In this document: positions 29,253 through 39,298 of the stretch, one piece after another
Layout of the letters: each line of letters opens with the position of its first letter
Numbering within the stretch: the first letter of the stretch is position 1
The notes under the pieces: generated by a model
What the model was told of the DNA's origin: nothing
Databases searched by the model: none
Seen by the model: the letters and a program-made list of their open reading frames with translations, nothing else
Assembly (NCBI RefSeq): GCF_013416325.1
Contig: NZ_JACCGK010000008.1
Location: forward strand, 173,453-237,452
Direction of reading: 5' to 3'
Origin: Vreelandella sedimenti
GTDB taxonomy: Bacteria > Pseudomonadota > Gammaproteobacteria > Pseudomonadales > Halomonadaceae
Length of the DNA: 64,000 bases
Made by a program: the position numbers and the translations under genes

Positions 29253-29915
29253 ATGTCAAAGCTAAGCGACTTCGAAATCACCAGGCGCAACCTGTTGATC
29301 GGGAGCGCCACGACCACAGCCTCTCTTGCCTTGCCTAAATTTTCCTTCGCCCAGGGAAAAAATACTGGGCAAGCTTCTTCAGTAACCACTATTCCAGCCT
29401 CGGCAATGACAGAGGTCGGTTTCACTGTGAATGGCGAGGCCCGGAAGTTAACTGCCGATAATCGCCTCACCCTTCTTGATGCACTGCGCGAAAGCCTGCA
29501 ACTAATCGGCACGAAAAAAGGCTGCGACCATGGCCAATGCGGAGCCTGCACCGTTATGGTCAATGGTCGGCGCATTAACTCGTGTTTGTCCCTTGCGGTA
29601 ATGCATGAGGGTGATGAAATCACGACGATTGAGGGGCTTGGCACACCAGAGGGTCTTGACCCGATGCAGGTAGCCTTTATTGAACATGACGGCTATCAAT
29701 GTGGTTACTGCACCCCTGGTCAAATCTGCTCGGCGAAGGCAACACTCGAAGAAATCTGGGCTGGCATCCCAAGCCATGTGACTGAAGATATCACCGGAGA
29801 GATACAAATCACGTCCGCTGAGATACGCGAACGTATGAGCGGTAACCTCTGCCGCTGCGGCGCCTACGCGAACATTCTTGATGCCATAGAGCACGTCGCG
29901 GAGGATAAGGCATGA
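29253..29915 (+). CDS. paoA: Periplasmic aldehyde oxidoreductase, 2Fe-2S subunit
   Basis: A 220-residue iron-sulfur subunit with a twin-arginine signal ([24 protein letters not shown]), so the complex is exported folded. The plant-type ferredoxin cluster motif [12 protein letters not shown] lies near residue 90 and the second cluster motif [10 protein letters not shown]...GNLCRCGAY near residues 150-205. It passes electrons from the molybdenum centre to FAD. Ribosome site TAGGGATG. The next gene overlaps by four bases. Closest in architecture to E. coli PaoA (YagT). Confidence 0.93.
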   Translation: MSKLSDFEITRRNLLIGSATTTASLALPKFSFAQGKNTGQASSVTTIPASAMTEVGFTVNGEARKLTADNRLTLLDALRESLQLIGTKKGCDHGQCGACTVMVNGRRINSCLSLAVMHEGDEITTIEGLGTPEGLDPMQVAFIEHDGYQCGYCTPGQICSAKATLEEIWAGIPSHVTEDITGEIQITSAEIRERMSGNLCRCGAYANILDAIEHVAEDKA

Positions 29916-30862
29916 GAGCATTTAGCTACGAACGAGCAGGATCGCCCCAAGAAGCAGCCGCAGCAGCGGCCGCGCAGGAAGGAGCCCAGTTCATCGCTGG
30001 CGGGACAAACCTTCTTGATCTGATGAAGCTGGAAATCGAGACACCCTCGCATCTCATCGATGTGAACGGACTAGGACTCGATACCATCGAAGCGACGGCA
30101 GAGGGAGGCCTGCGCATTGGTGCGCTAGTACGCAACACTGATCTTGCCGCCGACCAACGCGTGCGCCGCGACTATGGTGTCCTGAGTCGTGCGCTCGTCG
30201 CGGGGGCATCGGGCCAGCTACGCAACAAGGCAACGACGGGTGGTAACCTGCTACAGCGCACACGCTGTCCCTATTTCTACGACACCAACATGTCTTGCAA
30301 CAAGCGCGAGCCAGGGTCGGGTTGCGCCGCGCAAGGAGGCTACAGCCGTCAACTCGCGGTCATCGGCGGCAGCGAAGCATGTATCGCTACTCACCCAAGT
30401 GACATGGCAATCGCCATGCGTGTGCTCGATGCAGTGGTGGAGACAGTGAATGCCGAGGGCGACACTCGCGCCATTCCCCTCGCTGACTTTCACCTTCTTC
30501 CTGGCGACACCCCGCATATCGAGACAGTACTCGCACCAGACGAGTTCATCACCGCCGTTGTCCTTCCCAGGCCACTTGGCGGGCAGCACTTCTACCACAA
30601 GGTACGTGATCGTGCATCCTACGCCTTCGCTCTAGTATCGGTTGCCGCTGTGATTCAGCCGGATGGCTCCGGTCGCATCGCACTAGGTGGCGTGGCCCCC
30701 AAACCGTGGCGAAATGAGGCCGCCGAGGCCGCCATGCCAAACGGTGCCCGAGCCGTCATATCACGTCTTTTGGAGGGTGCGACACCCACCGAAGATAACG
30801 AATTTAAGGTGACACTGGCTGAGCGTACGCTTGCCGCCGTGCTCGCCGAAGCCAGGGGATAA
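29912..30862 (+). CDS. paoB: Periplasmic aldehyde oxidoreductase, FAD subunit with extra Fe-S cluster
   Basis: A 316-residue FAD-binding subunit. The FAD motif [11 protein letters not shown] and [16 protein letters not shown] identify the CO-dehydrogenase-flavoprotein family. An inserted cysteine group ([14 protein letters not shown]...GSGCAA) matches the additional 4Fe-4S cluster described for the E. coli PaoB type. No own signal: it would be co-exported with PaoA. Overlaps the end of paoA (ATGA), showing translational coupling. Confidence 0.92.
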   Translation: MRAFSYERAGSPQEAAAAAAAQEGAQFIAGGTNLLDLMKLEIETPSHLIDVNGLGLDTIEATAEGGLRIGALVRNTDLAADQRVRRDYGVLSRALVAGASGQLRNKATTGGNLLQRTRCPYFYDTNMSCNKREPGSGCAAQGGYSRQLAVIGGSEACIATHPSDMAIAMRVLDAVVETVNAEGDTRAIPLADFHLLPGDTPHIETVLAPDEFITAVVLPRPLGGQHFYHKVRDRASYAFALVSVAAVIQPDGSGRIALGGVAPKPWRNEAAEAAMPNGARAVISRLLEGATPTEDNEFKVTLAERTLAAVLAEARG

Positions 30863-30865
30863 GCC

Positions 30866-33067
30866 ATGCGTTTCGACAGTCCCGCTGAACAAAACGTCTC
30901 CGATCGTATGAAGGTGCTCGGACAACCATTACGCCGAATCGACGGCCCTCTCAAAACCACCGGCATGGCGCCCTACGCCTACGAGCGTCATGGTGTGGCG
31001 AAAGATCAGCTTGTCGGCTACCCACTCGGCTCTGCCATCGCCAAAGGCCGTATCGTCTCGATGGATATTAATGAAGCGCAAGCCTCACCGGGCGTTGTGG
31101 GCATTGTCACCACCTTGGAAATGGAGCGCCTTCCCAAGGTCGACTGGAATGTGGCGTATCTCTTCGGCGGCCGTGATATTCAGCATTATCACCAGGCGAT
31201 TGCCGTGGTGGTTGCTAATAGTTTTGAAGAAGCCCGCGCTGCAGCCGCCTTGATTCGCGTCGAGTATGAGGAAGATCAAGATGCAATGTACGACCTGGCT
31301 GCCGTACGGCAAGAGCGGCTAAGTGATGACGTAGAGCCCATTGATGATATTGGCGACTTCGAAAGCGCCTATGCATCGGCTGAGGTGACTCTTGATGCAA
31401 CCTACACCACCCCAGGCCAATGCCATGCCCAAATGGAGCCACACGCGACCATTGCCCAATGGGATGGAGATCATCTGACCCTCTGGACATCGAATCAGAT
31501 GATTGAGTGGAGCCGTCAAGCACTCGCTACCACGTTTGATTTGCCCGCCGAAAACTTTCGTCTCGATTCGCCTTATATAGGCGGTGGTTTCGGGGTGAAG
31601 CTATTTTTACGCGCCGATGCGGTGATGGCTGCGCTTGCTGCTAGAAAGGTCGGGCGTGCGGTTAAGCTCGCGCTCCCTAGGCCAATGTCCGCAAATAACA
31701 CGACCCATCGTGGTTTGACGATCCAGAGAATACGCATTGGAGCCACCCAAGAGGGAAAAATCACCGCGATCGGGCACGATAACGCCACCAACACGCTTCC
31801 CGGTGGTGATGGTGAAAACGGCGCCAGGGCCACTCGCCGTTTTTATGCAGGTGAAAACCGGCTTCTCATTAATCGAGCGCTGGAAATTCATCTTCCAGAA
31901 AGCAATGCGATGCGCGCACCCGGCGAAACAGCAGGCCTGATGGCGCTCGAAATTGCGATGGATGAAATGGCTGAGAAGCTAGGTATGGACCCTGTCGAGT
32001 TTCGGATTATTAACGATACGCAGGTCGACCCTAGTCATCCTGAACGTCAGTTTTCGGAGCGTCACTTTATTGAGTGCTTACAGCGCGGCGCCGAAGTCTT
32101 CAATTGGGCATCTCGCAACAAAGCCCCAGGCTCGCGACGTGAAGGGGCGTGGTTAATTGGGCATGGTGTGGCAGGCGCCTATCGCGATGCCCCTGCAGAA
32201 ACCTCAGGGGCGCGTGTCAGTGTAAGACCCGATGGTTCTATACGGGTGGAAACGGACATGACGGACATTGGCACCGGTTCGTACACCATCATCGCTCAGA
32301 CGGCGGCAGAAATGATGGGCGTATCGTTGGAGGTGGTTAACGTTGATTTAGGGGATTCTCGACATCCTGTTTCTGCTGGCTCAGGCGGCCAATGGGGTGC
32401 GGCAAGCTCGACGGCAGGGGTCTATGCCGCCTGTTTAGCGTTACGCAAAAAAATTGCAGAGCGTTTAGCTGTTGATCCTGAGGCACTTGAATTTTCAGAA
32501 GGTTATGTTCGCTATAACGATCAGCAAACAGCGCTCAGCGAGCTCGCATCTGCTGGCTCTATTACGGCTGAAGACAGTATTGAATTCGGCGATTTTCGAA
32601 GTGAAGAGTATCAACTGGCCACGTTTGGCGCGCATTTTGTCGAAGTGGCCGTCCACGCGACGACGGGTGAAATCCGCGTCCTACGAATGCTGGCGGTCTG
32701 TGATGCAGGGCGCATTCTTAACCCCATGACCGCCCGTAGCCAGGTGATAGGAGCGATGACCATGGGCGTGGGTGCAGCTCTGATGGAATCGCTGGCGGTG
32801 GATACCCGACATGGCTTCTTCGTCAACCATGACCTCGCTGGCTATGAGGTGCCGGTGCATGCCGACATCCCCGAACAGCAGGTAATCTTCCTTGAAGGCG
32901 AAGACCCCTATTCGACACCCCTGAAGGCCAAAGGGGTCGGCGAACTCGGTATTTGTGGGGTCAGCGCAGCTGTCGCCAACGCGGTCTATAACGCTACCGG
33001 TGCGCGAGTCCGCGACTACCCCATCACACTCGATAAGTTCCTAGACCGTCTACCGGAAATCGCCTGA
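30866..33067 (+). CDS. paoC: Periplasmic aldehyde oxidoreductase, molybdenum subunit
   Basis: A 733-residue xanthine-oxidase-family large subunit. It carries IGGGFGVK, AMRAPGETAGLMALEIAMDE and, near the C-terminus, GVGELGICG with the catalytic glutamate. The active site oxidises aldehydes to acids at molybdopterin (probably MCD as in E. coli). Start at 30866 with AGGGGAT upstream, three bases after paoB. Exported by hitch-hiking on the Tat signal of PaoA. The cofactor-maturation chaperone is encoded at 38229-39206. It detoxifies or exploits aromatic/aliphatic aldehydes in the periplasm. Confidence 0.93.
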   Translation: MRFDSPAEQNVSDRMKVLGQPLRRIDGPLKTTGMAPYAYERHGVAKDQLVGYPLGSAIAKGRIVSMDINEAQASPGVVGIVTTLEMERLPKVDWNVAYLFGGRDIQHYHQAIAVVVANSFEEARAAAALIRVEYEEDQDAMYDLAAVRQERLSDDVEPIDDIGDFESAYASAEVTLDATYTTPGQCHAQMEPHATIAQWDGDHLTLWTSNQMIEWSRQALATTFDLPAENFRLDSPYIGGGFGVKLFLRADAVMAALAARKVGRAVKLALPRPMSANNTTHRGLTIQRIRIGATQEGKITAIGHDNATNTLPGGDGENGARATRRFYAGENRLLINRALEIHLPESNAMRAPGETAGLMALEIAMDEMAEKLGMDPVEFRIINDTQVDPSHPERQFSERHFIECLQRGAEVFNWASRNKAPGSRREGAWLIGHGVAGAYRDAPAETSGARVSVRPDGSIRVETDMTDIGTGSYTIIAQTAAEMMGVSLEVVNVDLGDSRHPVSAGSGGQWGAASSTAGVYAACLALRKKIAERLAVDPEALEFSEGYVRYNDQQTALSELASAGSITAEDSIEFGDFRSEEYQLATFGAHFVEVAVHATTGEIRVLRMLAVCDAGRILNPMTARSQVIGAMTMGVGAALMESLAVDTRHGFFVNHDLAGYEVPVHADIPEQQVIFLEGEDPYSTPLKAKGVGELGICGVSAAVANAVYNATGARVRDYPITLDKFLDRLPEIA

Positions 33068-33168
33068 AACATTTATCAATCCCGGATGCCTCGTTAGCTT
33101 CCAAGCACAGTTCTGAGCAGTATGAAATCCATGGATATAACAACCCTTAATGCAAAGGATGTCGCCGT

Positions 33169-34374
33169 ATGATGAAGTTTGCTTTTCCACTCCTATTTTC
33201 CTTCGCCGCGCTTTCTCACGCCGAGGCACAAGAGTCTGATTCAGGCCGTATCGCGCCGGACGAGGTCTACGAAGTAGCGCCTGGTCTAGGCCAATACACG
33301 GATGACGTCTTGTTCGGGCGCGTCTGGCCCGGCGAGGCCCTCGCCCCCCGAGACCGTAGCCTCGTCGTGCTGTCCGCGCTGATTTCCATGGGGCAGACCG
33401 GGCCGGTAGGTAGTCATACCCGCATCGGCTTGGAAAACGGCCTCACGCCTGCCGAGATCGGTGAGATCGCCACCCATCTGGCTTTCTATGCTGGCTGGCC
33501 CTATGCCATCGCCGCTGTCTACGAGATGCACGAGGTCTTTCAGAATCAAGGCGTTGAGATGCCAGTAGATGCCGATGGCACACCGCTGGAACTTAACTCG
33601 GAGGCCGAAACCGAGCGACAGCGTGAAATGTCGGAAGGCATCACTGCGACAGTGCCGCAGCTCGCGGACGCGACCAATGAGGTACTGTTCGACGGTTTAT
33701 GGCGTCGGCCTACGCTCAGTACCCGAGACCGTAGCTTGGTGACTATCGCGTCCCTAGCCGCTACCGGTAAGGCCGAACAACTCCCCGCCTACCTCAATCG
33801 AGCACTGGATAATGGGCTAACACCAGCTGAGGCGAAGGAAGCAATTCACCACCTAGCCTACTATTCAGGATGGCCAAACGCGGTATCCGCAGTCCCGGTG
33901 CTTGAAAAAGTCTTGTCGGCGCGTGAGACAGCCGAGACGTCAGCCAACATTACGGTTGTGCCCAGCACGAATGCAGAAACCACGACAGGCGGTGAGGATA
34001 ATTTCACGGGAGTAGCTGAGGTTAGCCAACGCTTTTCTGCCCCCCAACCCGCCCGCCTCGGGGGAGGCGTAGTGAGCTTTGAGGCGAGCGCACGAACGGC
34101 TTGGCACACCCACCCTCTCGGTCAAACGCTTTATATCACCGACGGATGCGGCTGGGTGCAAAGTGAAGGCGAAACGGTCCAAGAGGTTAAGCCCGGCGAC
34201 ATCGTTGTCATACCACCGAATACACCTCACTGGCATGGTGCTTCCGCATCTGACGCCATGACTCACCTTGCTATATCAGAAGCGCAGGATGGCAGCTCTG
34301 TAACGTGGATGGAACTCGTCACTGACGAAGAGTATTCACAAGGAGAGAGCGCTGAGAGTAAGTGCAACGTCTAA
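33169..34374 (+). CDS. Secreted CMD-CMD-cupin fusion protein
   Basis: A 401-residue exported protein. A signal peptide (MMKFAFPLLFSFAALSHAEA) is followed by two carboxymuconolactone-decarboxylase-like domains (residues about 40-125 and 150-245), each with RDRSLV and NGLTPAE plus a His in HLAFYAGWP or HLAYYSGWP. Unlike AhpD-type members no CxxC pair is visible. A cupin domain ends the protein ([21 protein letters not shown]). Three domains in one periplasmic chain is uncommon. Ribosome site AAGGAT. It lies after paoC and before two hydrolases. Possibly decarboxylation or peroxidatic chemistry on aromatic breakdown products; not proven. Confidence 0.85.
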   Translation: MMKFAFPLLFSFAALSHAEAQESDSGRIAPDEVYEVAPGLGQYTDDVLFGRVWPGEALAPRDRSLVVLSALISMGQTGPVGSHTRIGLENGLTPAEIGEIATHLAFYAGWPYAIAAVYEMHEVFQNQGVEMPVDADGTPLELNSEAETERQREMSEGITATVPQLADATNEVLFDGLWRRPTLSTRDRSLVTIASLAATGKAEQLPAYLNRALDNGLTPAEAKEAIHHLAYYSGWPNAVSAVPVLEKVLSARETAETSANITVVPSTNAETTTGGEDNFTGVAEVSQRFSAPQPARLGGGVVSFEASARTAWHTHPLGQTLYITDGCGWVQSEGETVQEVKPGDIVVIPPNTPHWHGASASDAMTHLAISEAQDGSSVTWMELVTDEEYSQGESAESKCNV

Positions 34375-34481
34375 ACAGGTGATCGGATTGACTCAGTCGT
34401 AGCTCGAATAAACCCATCAAAGACTCCTCCATCAAGCGCTGGGGGAGTTATAAAGTTAACAACGTTAAGGAGTCAGCTTGT

Positions 34482-35567
34482 ATGAAATCGAGATGGACAA
34501 CGCCATTGTCTGCTGCCTTTATTGTCAGTGCTTTGAGTTCACCGTTTAGCCTCGCGGCCGAACCTGATACTCAAGAACCGCTGGTGATCCAGGAGCAAGG
34601 TAGCTTCACCGTGGGCGGCTCCATAACTACGGAGCCAGGAGAGTTTGACCCGCTGAACCCTACTCAGCCTGATGGTCAAACCTTTCGAGGAGACCACCTT
34701 TATACGTTTTACCAGATTCCAGACGAAGCTCGGCAACTGCCTATCGTTATGTGGCACGGCTTTGGGCAATTCTCCAAGACGTGGGAGTCCACCCCGGATG
34801 GGCGTGAAGGCTTCCAAAACATCTTTCTTCGTCGCCAATACCCTGTTTATGTAATTGACCAACCGCGTCGTGGTAATGCTGGTCGCAGCACGGTCGGTAC
34901 CGAAATCGAACCCACCCCTGATGAGCAGTTTTGGTTTGGGCAGTTTCGCGTGGGCGTCTGGCCAGATTATTTCGAAGGCGTACAGTTCCCGACCGATGAG
35001 GAGACGCTCAATCAGTACTTCCGCTCTATGACACCAGATACTGGCCCATTCGATATCGACATCATGTCCGATGCCGTCTCTGCCCTGTTTGACGAGATTG
35101 GCCAAGGCATCCTGTTTACACATTCTCACAGTGGTGGCATGGGGTGGTCTGCAGCCATCAAGAATGAGGATATCGAAGCTATCGTTGCCTTTGAGCCAGG
35201 CAGTAACTTCGTCTTCCCAGAAGGCGAAGTACCTGCTCCTAAAGAAAGCTCCTTCGATACGCTGGAAGGGGTAGGGATTCCAATGGAAGATTTCGAAAAA
35301 CTAACCGAGCTCCCCATTATCATCTTTTATGGCGACAATATTCCTGCAGAGCCCACCGATATTCCCACCCAAGACGCTTGGCGGGTAAGACTAGAAATGG
35401 CGCGCGAATGGAGAGATGCCGTCAACGAACATGGCGGCGATGTCACGCTGGTTCACCTGCCTGAGATTGGCATTGAGGGTAACACCCACTTCCCCTTCTC
35501 GGACTTGAACAACATCGAAATTGCCGATCAGGTTTCTGAGTTTCTGGCCGAGAAAGGATTAGATTAA
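34482..35567 (+). CDS. Secreted alpha/beta hydrolase
   Basis: A 361-residue exported enzyme with a signal peptide cut near SLAA-E. The oxyanion region is PIVMWHGFGQFSKTWE; the nucleophile elbow reads FTHSHSGGMGW (HSHSGG, a variant of GxSxG with His before Ser), and the C-terminal His lies in EGNTHFPFSD. Similar secreted hydrolases are annotated as esterases. Ribosome site AAGGAG. Located between the CMD-cupin gene and a second hydrolase; about 100 bases from the former. Substrate unknown. Confidence 0.83.
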   Translation: MKSRWTTPLSAAFIVSALSSPFSLAAEPDTQEPLVIQEQGSFTVGGSITTEPGEFDPLNPTQPDGQTFRGDHLYTFYQIPDEARQLPIVMWHGFGQFSKTWESTPDGREGFQNIFLRRQYPVYVIDQPRRGNAGRSTVGTEIEPTPDEQFWFGQFRVGVWPDYFEGVQFPTDEETLNQYFRSMTPDTGPFDIDIMSDAVSALFDEIGQGILFTHSHSGGMGWSAAIKNEDIEAIVAFEPGSNFVFPEGEVPAPKESSFDTLEGVGIPMEDFEKLTELPIIIFYGDNIPAEPTDIPTQDAWRVRLEMAREWRDAVNEHGGDVTLVHLPEIGIEGNTHFPFSDLNNIEIADQVSEFLAEKGLD

Positions 35568-35807
35568 CGCTTTCTTCCGACTTTAATCATCAGCATCAAC
35601 ACTGCAATAGGACAAGGATGTCCTAACCCCGCTACAGCCTGTAATCGCCAGCAAAGCTGCTCAAAAATTCATGAATTTACCTCATCGGTTCATGCTGGAT
35701 ATCGGGCTTAATCTCATCAGTCAACTCCCTTACGCTGCTGTTAAAAGTACGCTCATCACTATTAGCGCGCTTTAGGTACCGTTTGTTTAATCTTTCAGGA
35801 GCACTAT

Positions 35808-36869
35808 ATGAAACACACTGTATTAAAGGCTGCCGTTATGGCAGCAATGACCAGCATTTCAGTGAGTGGAGCTTGGGCAGCGGATTACCAAAACAATCCA
35901 TTTACCTTGACTTATGAAGGCGCAATTACTGAAAACGTAAATGGCGAGGTCAATATTCACCCGGTCAGCTATGAACTCAATGGGGTAGATATTGCAGCTA
36001 ACGTCTACACACCCGCTGGTTATGATCCAGAACAGAGCTATCCAACGGTAGTAGTGGCACACCCGAATGGCGGGATAAAAGAACAAGTGGCAGGTTTGTA
36101 TGCACAACGCCTAGCGGAACAGGGCTACATCACCATTGCCGCGGACGCGGCCTATCAGGGTGAGAGTGGTGGCGAGCCGCGCAATGTGGACACGCCCACA
36201 AACCGCATTGAAGACATCCATGGCATGGCGGATTTCATCACTCAATATCCGGGCGCCAATGAGCAAAGCTTAGCCTTACTCGGCATCTGTGGCGGTGGTG
36301 GATATTCATTGGCAGCCGCCAAAACGGATAAACGCTTCCAGTCAGTTGCAACGCTCAGTATGTTCAACTCGGGCCGCGTTCGTCGCAATGGCTATGTGGA
36401 TTCGCAAATGGACACGATCCAAGAGCGACTGCAGGAGGCTTCGGAAGCTCGCGACCAGCAAGCGGCTGGCGGAGAAGTGCTGTATGCAGCTGAAGGTTTC
36501 ACTGAACTGACTGACGAACAGATTGCAGAGCTTCCCTTTGAGCTCTATAGCCAGGGGGCTATCTATTACGGTAGAACCCATGCACATCCGAACTCGACTG
36601 CCCGATACACTCAGAGCAGTTTGCTAGATTTGATGCGCTGGGACGCTACTGACCAGATCGAATTGATCGACCAGCCGCTCTTAATGATCGCCGGTAGCGA
36701 GGCCGAAACCCTCTACATGACCGAGGATGCATTCAGCATGGCCACCGGCACAGAGGATAAGGAATTGTTCCTAGTTGATGGTGCGACACATATCGAAACC
36801 TACTGGGTTCCCGAATATGTCGATAGCGCCGTCGATGAACTGACTGAATTCTATGCCCGAACATTGTAA
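35808..36869 (+). CDS. Secreted alpha/beta hydrolase, dienelactone-hydrolase-like, Cys nucleophile
   Basis: A 353-residue exported enzyme (signal peptide cut near AWAAD). It has the HPNGGIKEQ oxyanion region, EDIHGMADFI, and a nucleophile elbow LGICGGGGYSLAAA, where cysteine replaces the usual serine, as in dienelactone hydrolases. A C-terminal acid and GATHIETYW histidine complete the likely triad. The annotation family would be alpha/beta hydrolase of the YcjY/DLH group. Ribosome site AGGAG. Follows the other hydrolase after a 240-base gap. Confidence 0.83.
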   Translation: MKHTVLKAAVMAAMTSISVSGAWAADYQNNPFTLTYEGAITENVNGEVNIHPVSYELNGVDIAANVYTPAGYDPEQSYPTVVVAHPNGGIKEQVAGLYAQRLAEQGYITIAADAAYQGESGGEPRNVDTPTNRIEDIHGMADFITQYPGANEQSLALLGICGGGGYSLAAAKTDKRFQSVATLSMFNSGRVRRNGYVDSQMDTIQERLQEASEARDQQAAGGEVLYAAEGFTELTDEQIAELPFELYSQGAIYYGRTHAHPNSTARYTQSSLLDLMRWDATDQIELIDQPLLMIAGSEAETLYMTEDAFSMATGTEDKELFLVDGATHIETYWVPEYVDSAVDELTEFYARTL

Positions 36870-37032
36870 TAGAGAATTGCATCACGGTCGGGCTGCTATC
36901 TGTGGCCCGACTCGCTCATATGGCCAATGAAGGTGTTGCAGTCATCACATCGAAACCGGCTTAAAGGAACCAGTGATACCCAAGTGTAGGCGAACATTAA
37001 CTTCCTGACTTCATCCCTTATTGAGTACTGAA

Positions 37033-37506
37033 ATGAAGAAGTATGCCCCCTATTTTGCCTTGTTTGCTTCAATTCTCTATTTACCCAGCGGGCAACTGCA
37101 GGCCGAGGAAAACCGTGTCCAGTTTCCTGATCTTGATGAGTTGGTGCACTACACAACCGTAAGGCGTGGCGATGTGATGGAACATATCATGACCACCCCC
37201 GAAGCCATGGAAGCCGTAGAGGAAGGACGTTCCATACCCTACGGAACGCATTTTGTGCTCGTTGACCATCGAGATGGCGAACTCTATCGCTACTTTGTCA
37301 TGGAGAAAGGCGAAGGCTTTGGTGATGACTACGATACGTCACGTAGAACCGACGACTGGCAGTTTCAATGGTTTTGGCCAGATAGATCAATTAATACCGA
37401 TGAAAATACAGCCCGCTGCCAATCTTGCCACCGTCGACAGGCGTCGAGTGATTACCTGTTTACTGGCTATCGGATACCCCGATTTGATGGTTCACCTGTC
37501 GAGTAA
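37033..37506 (+). CDS. Periplasmic mono-haem c-type protein (cytochrome P460-like)
   Basis: About 157 residues with a signal peptide (KYAPYFALFASILYLPSGQLQA). A single haem c motif CQSCH lies near the C-terminus, preceded by HFVLVDHRDGELYRYFVMEKG and WQFQWFWPD, features seen in cytochrome-P460/DUF-type haem proteins. I chose the ATG at 37033; a TTG lies four codons upstream. It is followed after 15 bases by the DUF4405 membrane protein gene, suggesting a two-component redox unit. It could accept electrons from the aldehyde oxidoreductase; this is inference from location. Confidence 0.7.
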   Translation: MKKYAPYFALFASILYLPSGQLQAEENRVQFPDLDELVHYTTVRRGDVMEHIMTTPEAMEAVEEGRSIPYGTHFVLVDHRDGELYRYFVMEKGEGFGDDYDTSRRTDDWQFQWFWPDRSINTDENTARCQSCHRRQASSDYLFTGYRIPRFDGSPVE

Positions 37507-37521
37507 TGTTAGGAGCACCAC

Positions 37522-38220
37522 GTGAGTTCAATTTTTTTGATGAGGCTGATATTTGACCTCACTGCGGCAGGTCTGCTGCTGTTTGGCTTTTCTTATTGGT
37601 GGCTTGGTAATCTTGCCCATGAAGTAGCTGGGACTGCACTGTTTCTTCTCCTTATTATTCATAACCTTTTTAATCGGCGTTGGTATCGCACGATCCCAAA
37701 CGCACGACGTGAACCGCGCGTGCTGTTCAACACCGTTGTAACGTTCATACTGATGGTTGTGATGTTGGCACTGATCGTCACCAGCGTGCTGATTTCTAAT
37801 GCTTTATCTAGCGTTATGTCAGCTTATGGCGGCTTTACGGTGATGCAGATTCACACCATGGCAGCTTATTGGGCACTCGTCATCGTGGCCATTCATCTAG
37901 GGTTACGCTGGCCATTGCTTATGGGACTTGCTCGTAACGCTTTGGGCCTACATCGCACTAACATCGCGCGGACTGTTGTACTGCGATTAATCGCTATAAC
38001 GATTGCGGCCCATGGTGTGTGGAGTTCGTTTGAGCTGGGGCTTGGAAGTAAATTATCCATGCAAATGACACTCGACTGGTGGAACTTCGAAGAATCAGTG
38101 GCAGGCTTTTTCATTCACTGCATAGCGATCGCCGGACTCTTCATGCTCTTGTCCTATTACACGTCACAAGGGTTGCAGTGGCGTAAACGCAAGGCAGGTA
38201 GGTCAATCCCCCATTTTTAG
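37522..38220 (+). CDS. DUF4405 family membrane protein, cytochrome-b-like
   Basis: A 232-residue inner-membrane protein with about five or six helices. Several histidines lie within or at the ends of helices (AHEVAG, LIIHNLF, QIHTMAAYW, VAIHLGL, FFIHCIA), a pattern expected for b-haem ligation, as proposed for DUF4405. The start is GTG with AGGAG upstream, right after the haem-c gene. Together they may form a membrane electron-transfer unit serving the neighbouring periplasmic oxidoreductase. Function not proven. Confidence 0.75.
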   Translation: MSSIFLMRLIFDLTAAGLLLFGFSYWWLGNLAHEVAGTALFLLLIIHNLFNRRWYRTIPNARREPRVLFNTVVTFILMVVMLALIVTSVLISNALSSVMSAYGGFTVMQIHTMAAYWALVIVAIHLGLRWPLLMGLARNALGLHRTNIARTVVLRLIAITIAAHGVWSSFELGLGSKLSMQMTLDWWNFEESVAGFFIHCIAIAGLFMLLSYYTSQGLQWRKRKAGRSIPHF

Positions 38221-38228
38221 AGACACAT

Positions 38229-39206
38229 TCAGAGGCTATTACGCGTTTTACCCCGCTGAACGCGTAATACATCAGCCATCACAGCAAGGGCTATTTCGGC
38301 CGGTGTTTTGCTACCTAACGACAGGCCTATGGGCATATGAAGACGCGCTATTTCAGCTTCGCTGAGCCCACCTGAACGACGAAGCCGCTCAGCCCTTGCG
38401 TGGGAAGTTCGTTGTGACCCCATGACACCGATGTAAAAAGCAGGAGTGCGCACGGCTTCAATCATGGCTAGGTCATCAATTCGAGGGTCATGCGTCAGTG
38501 CGACAATGGCGGTAGCGGCATGACAAGCGCCCGATGCAATGAATATAGAAGGTAGTTGAGCACGCACTTCCACACCTGGCACCTCAAAACCAGCCAGCGC
38601 CTCCTTCCGTGGATCGCAGATAATCACTTCATACCCCAACCCCAGAGCGAATTGAGCGCAGACCTCGGAGACAGGAGATATCCCCGCAATAATTAAACGG
38701 GTAGCTGGCGTTAAGCGGATGTGCGCCACATTGGTATTCGCGTCCCAGGTCACTCGCGGCCCAATGCCATCATCAACAACGAAGCTTCTCGCATTACTGT
38801 TAAGTTCAATACGCCGCGCCAATGCTTTTTGGCCTAGCAAGGTGTCACGGAATACCTCAAGGTGAGCTAAAGCATCTTGCTCAGGTGGCAGTCGTTCAAT
38901 AAGAACATCGAGAATACCCCCACAAGGAAGGACAACGCCTGCGCCTTCCACACCGCCCCCACCATAGCGAAGAGTGGTCATTGGTATATCAAATTCACCC
39001 GCTGCCAGCCGTGCTAGAAAGTCCTCCTCAACACATCCACCTGACAGCGACCCGACATATTGTCCATCACTACTGACGACGAATAATGCACCCGGTGGAC
39101 GTGGCGAGGAGCCATAGGTTCCCATCACGGTGCATAGCCACACGGTTGCACCTTCGCGTGCCCAAGCGAGTGCCTGCTCGATCACCCTTAGATCTAGATG
39201 CTGCAT
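38229..39206 (-). CDS. XdhC/PaoD-family molybdenum cofactor chaperone
   Basis: A 325-residue protein starting at the ATG preceded by AGGTGACA (a GTG two codons upstream is possible). The N-terminal XdhC/CoxI domain has TVMGTYGSSPRPPGALFVV and GSLSGGCVEEDF; the C-terminal Rossmann domain has VIAL-type THDPRIDDLAMIE and YIGVMGSQRTSHARAERL. The family sulfurates and inserts molybdenum cofactor into xanthine-oxidase-type enzymes. The only such enzyme here is PaoC, so this is its likely dedicated chaperone (PaoD role), though it is encoded on the opposite strand 5 kb away. Confidence 0.9.
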   Translation of the reverse strand: MQHLDLRVIEQALAWAREGATVWLCTVMGTYGSSPRPPGALFVVSSDGQYVGSLSGGCVEEDFLARLAAGEFDIPMTTLRYGGGGVEGAGVVLPCGGILDVLIERLPPEQDALAHLEVFRDTLLGQKALARRIELNSNARSFVVDDGIGPRVTWDANTNVAHIRLTPATRLIIAGISPVSEVCAQFALGLGYEVIICDPRKEALAGFEVPGVEVRAQLPSIFIASGACHAATAIVALTHDPRIDDLAMIEAVRTPAFYIGVMGSQRTSHARAERLRRSGGLSEAEIARLHMPIGLSLGSKTPAEIALAVMADVLRVQRGKTRNSL

Positions 39207-39298
39207 TGTCACCTCGTCAACTAGCTAAAGTGATAGGCAGCCGATGCGTCTGAGCACAGAAGCCTTTATGCCGAACACCATTTAATCTTAATAGTGGG

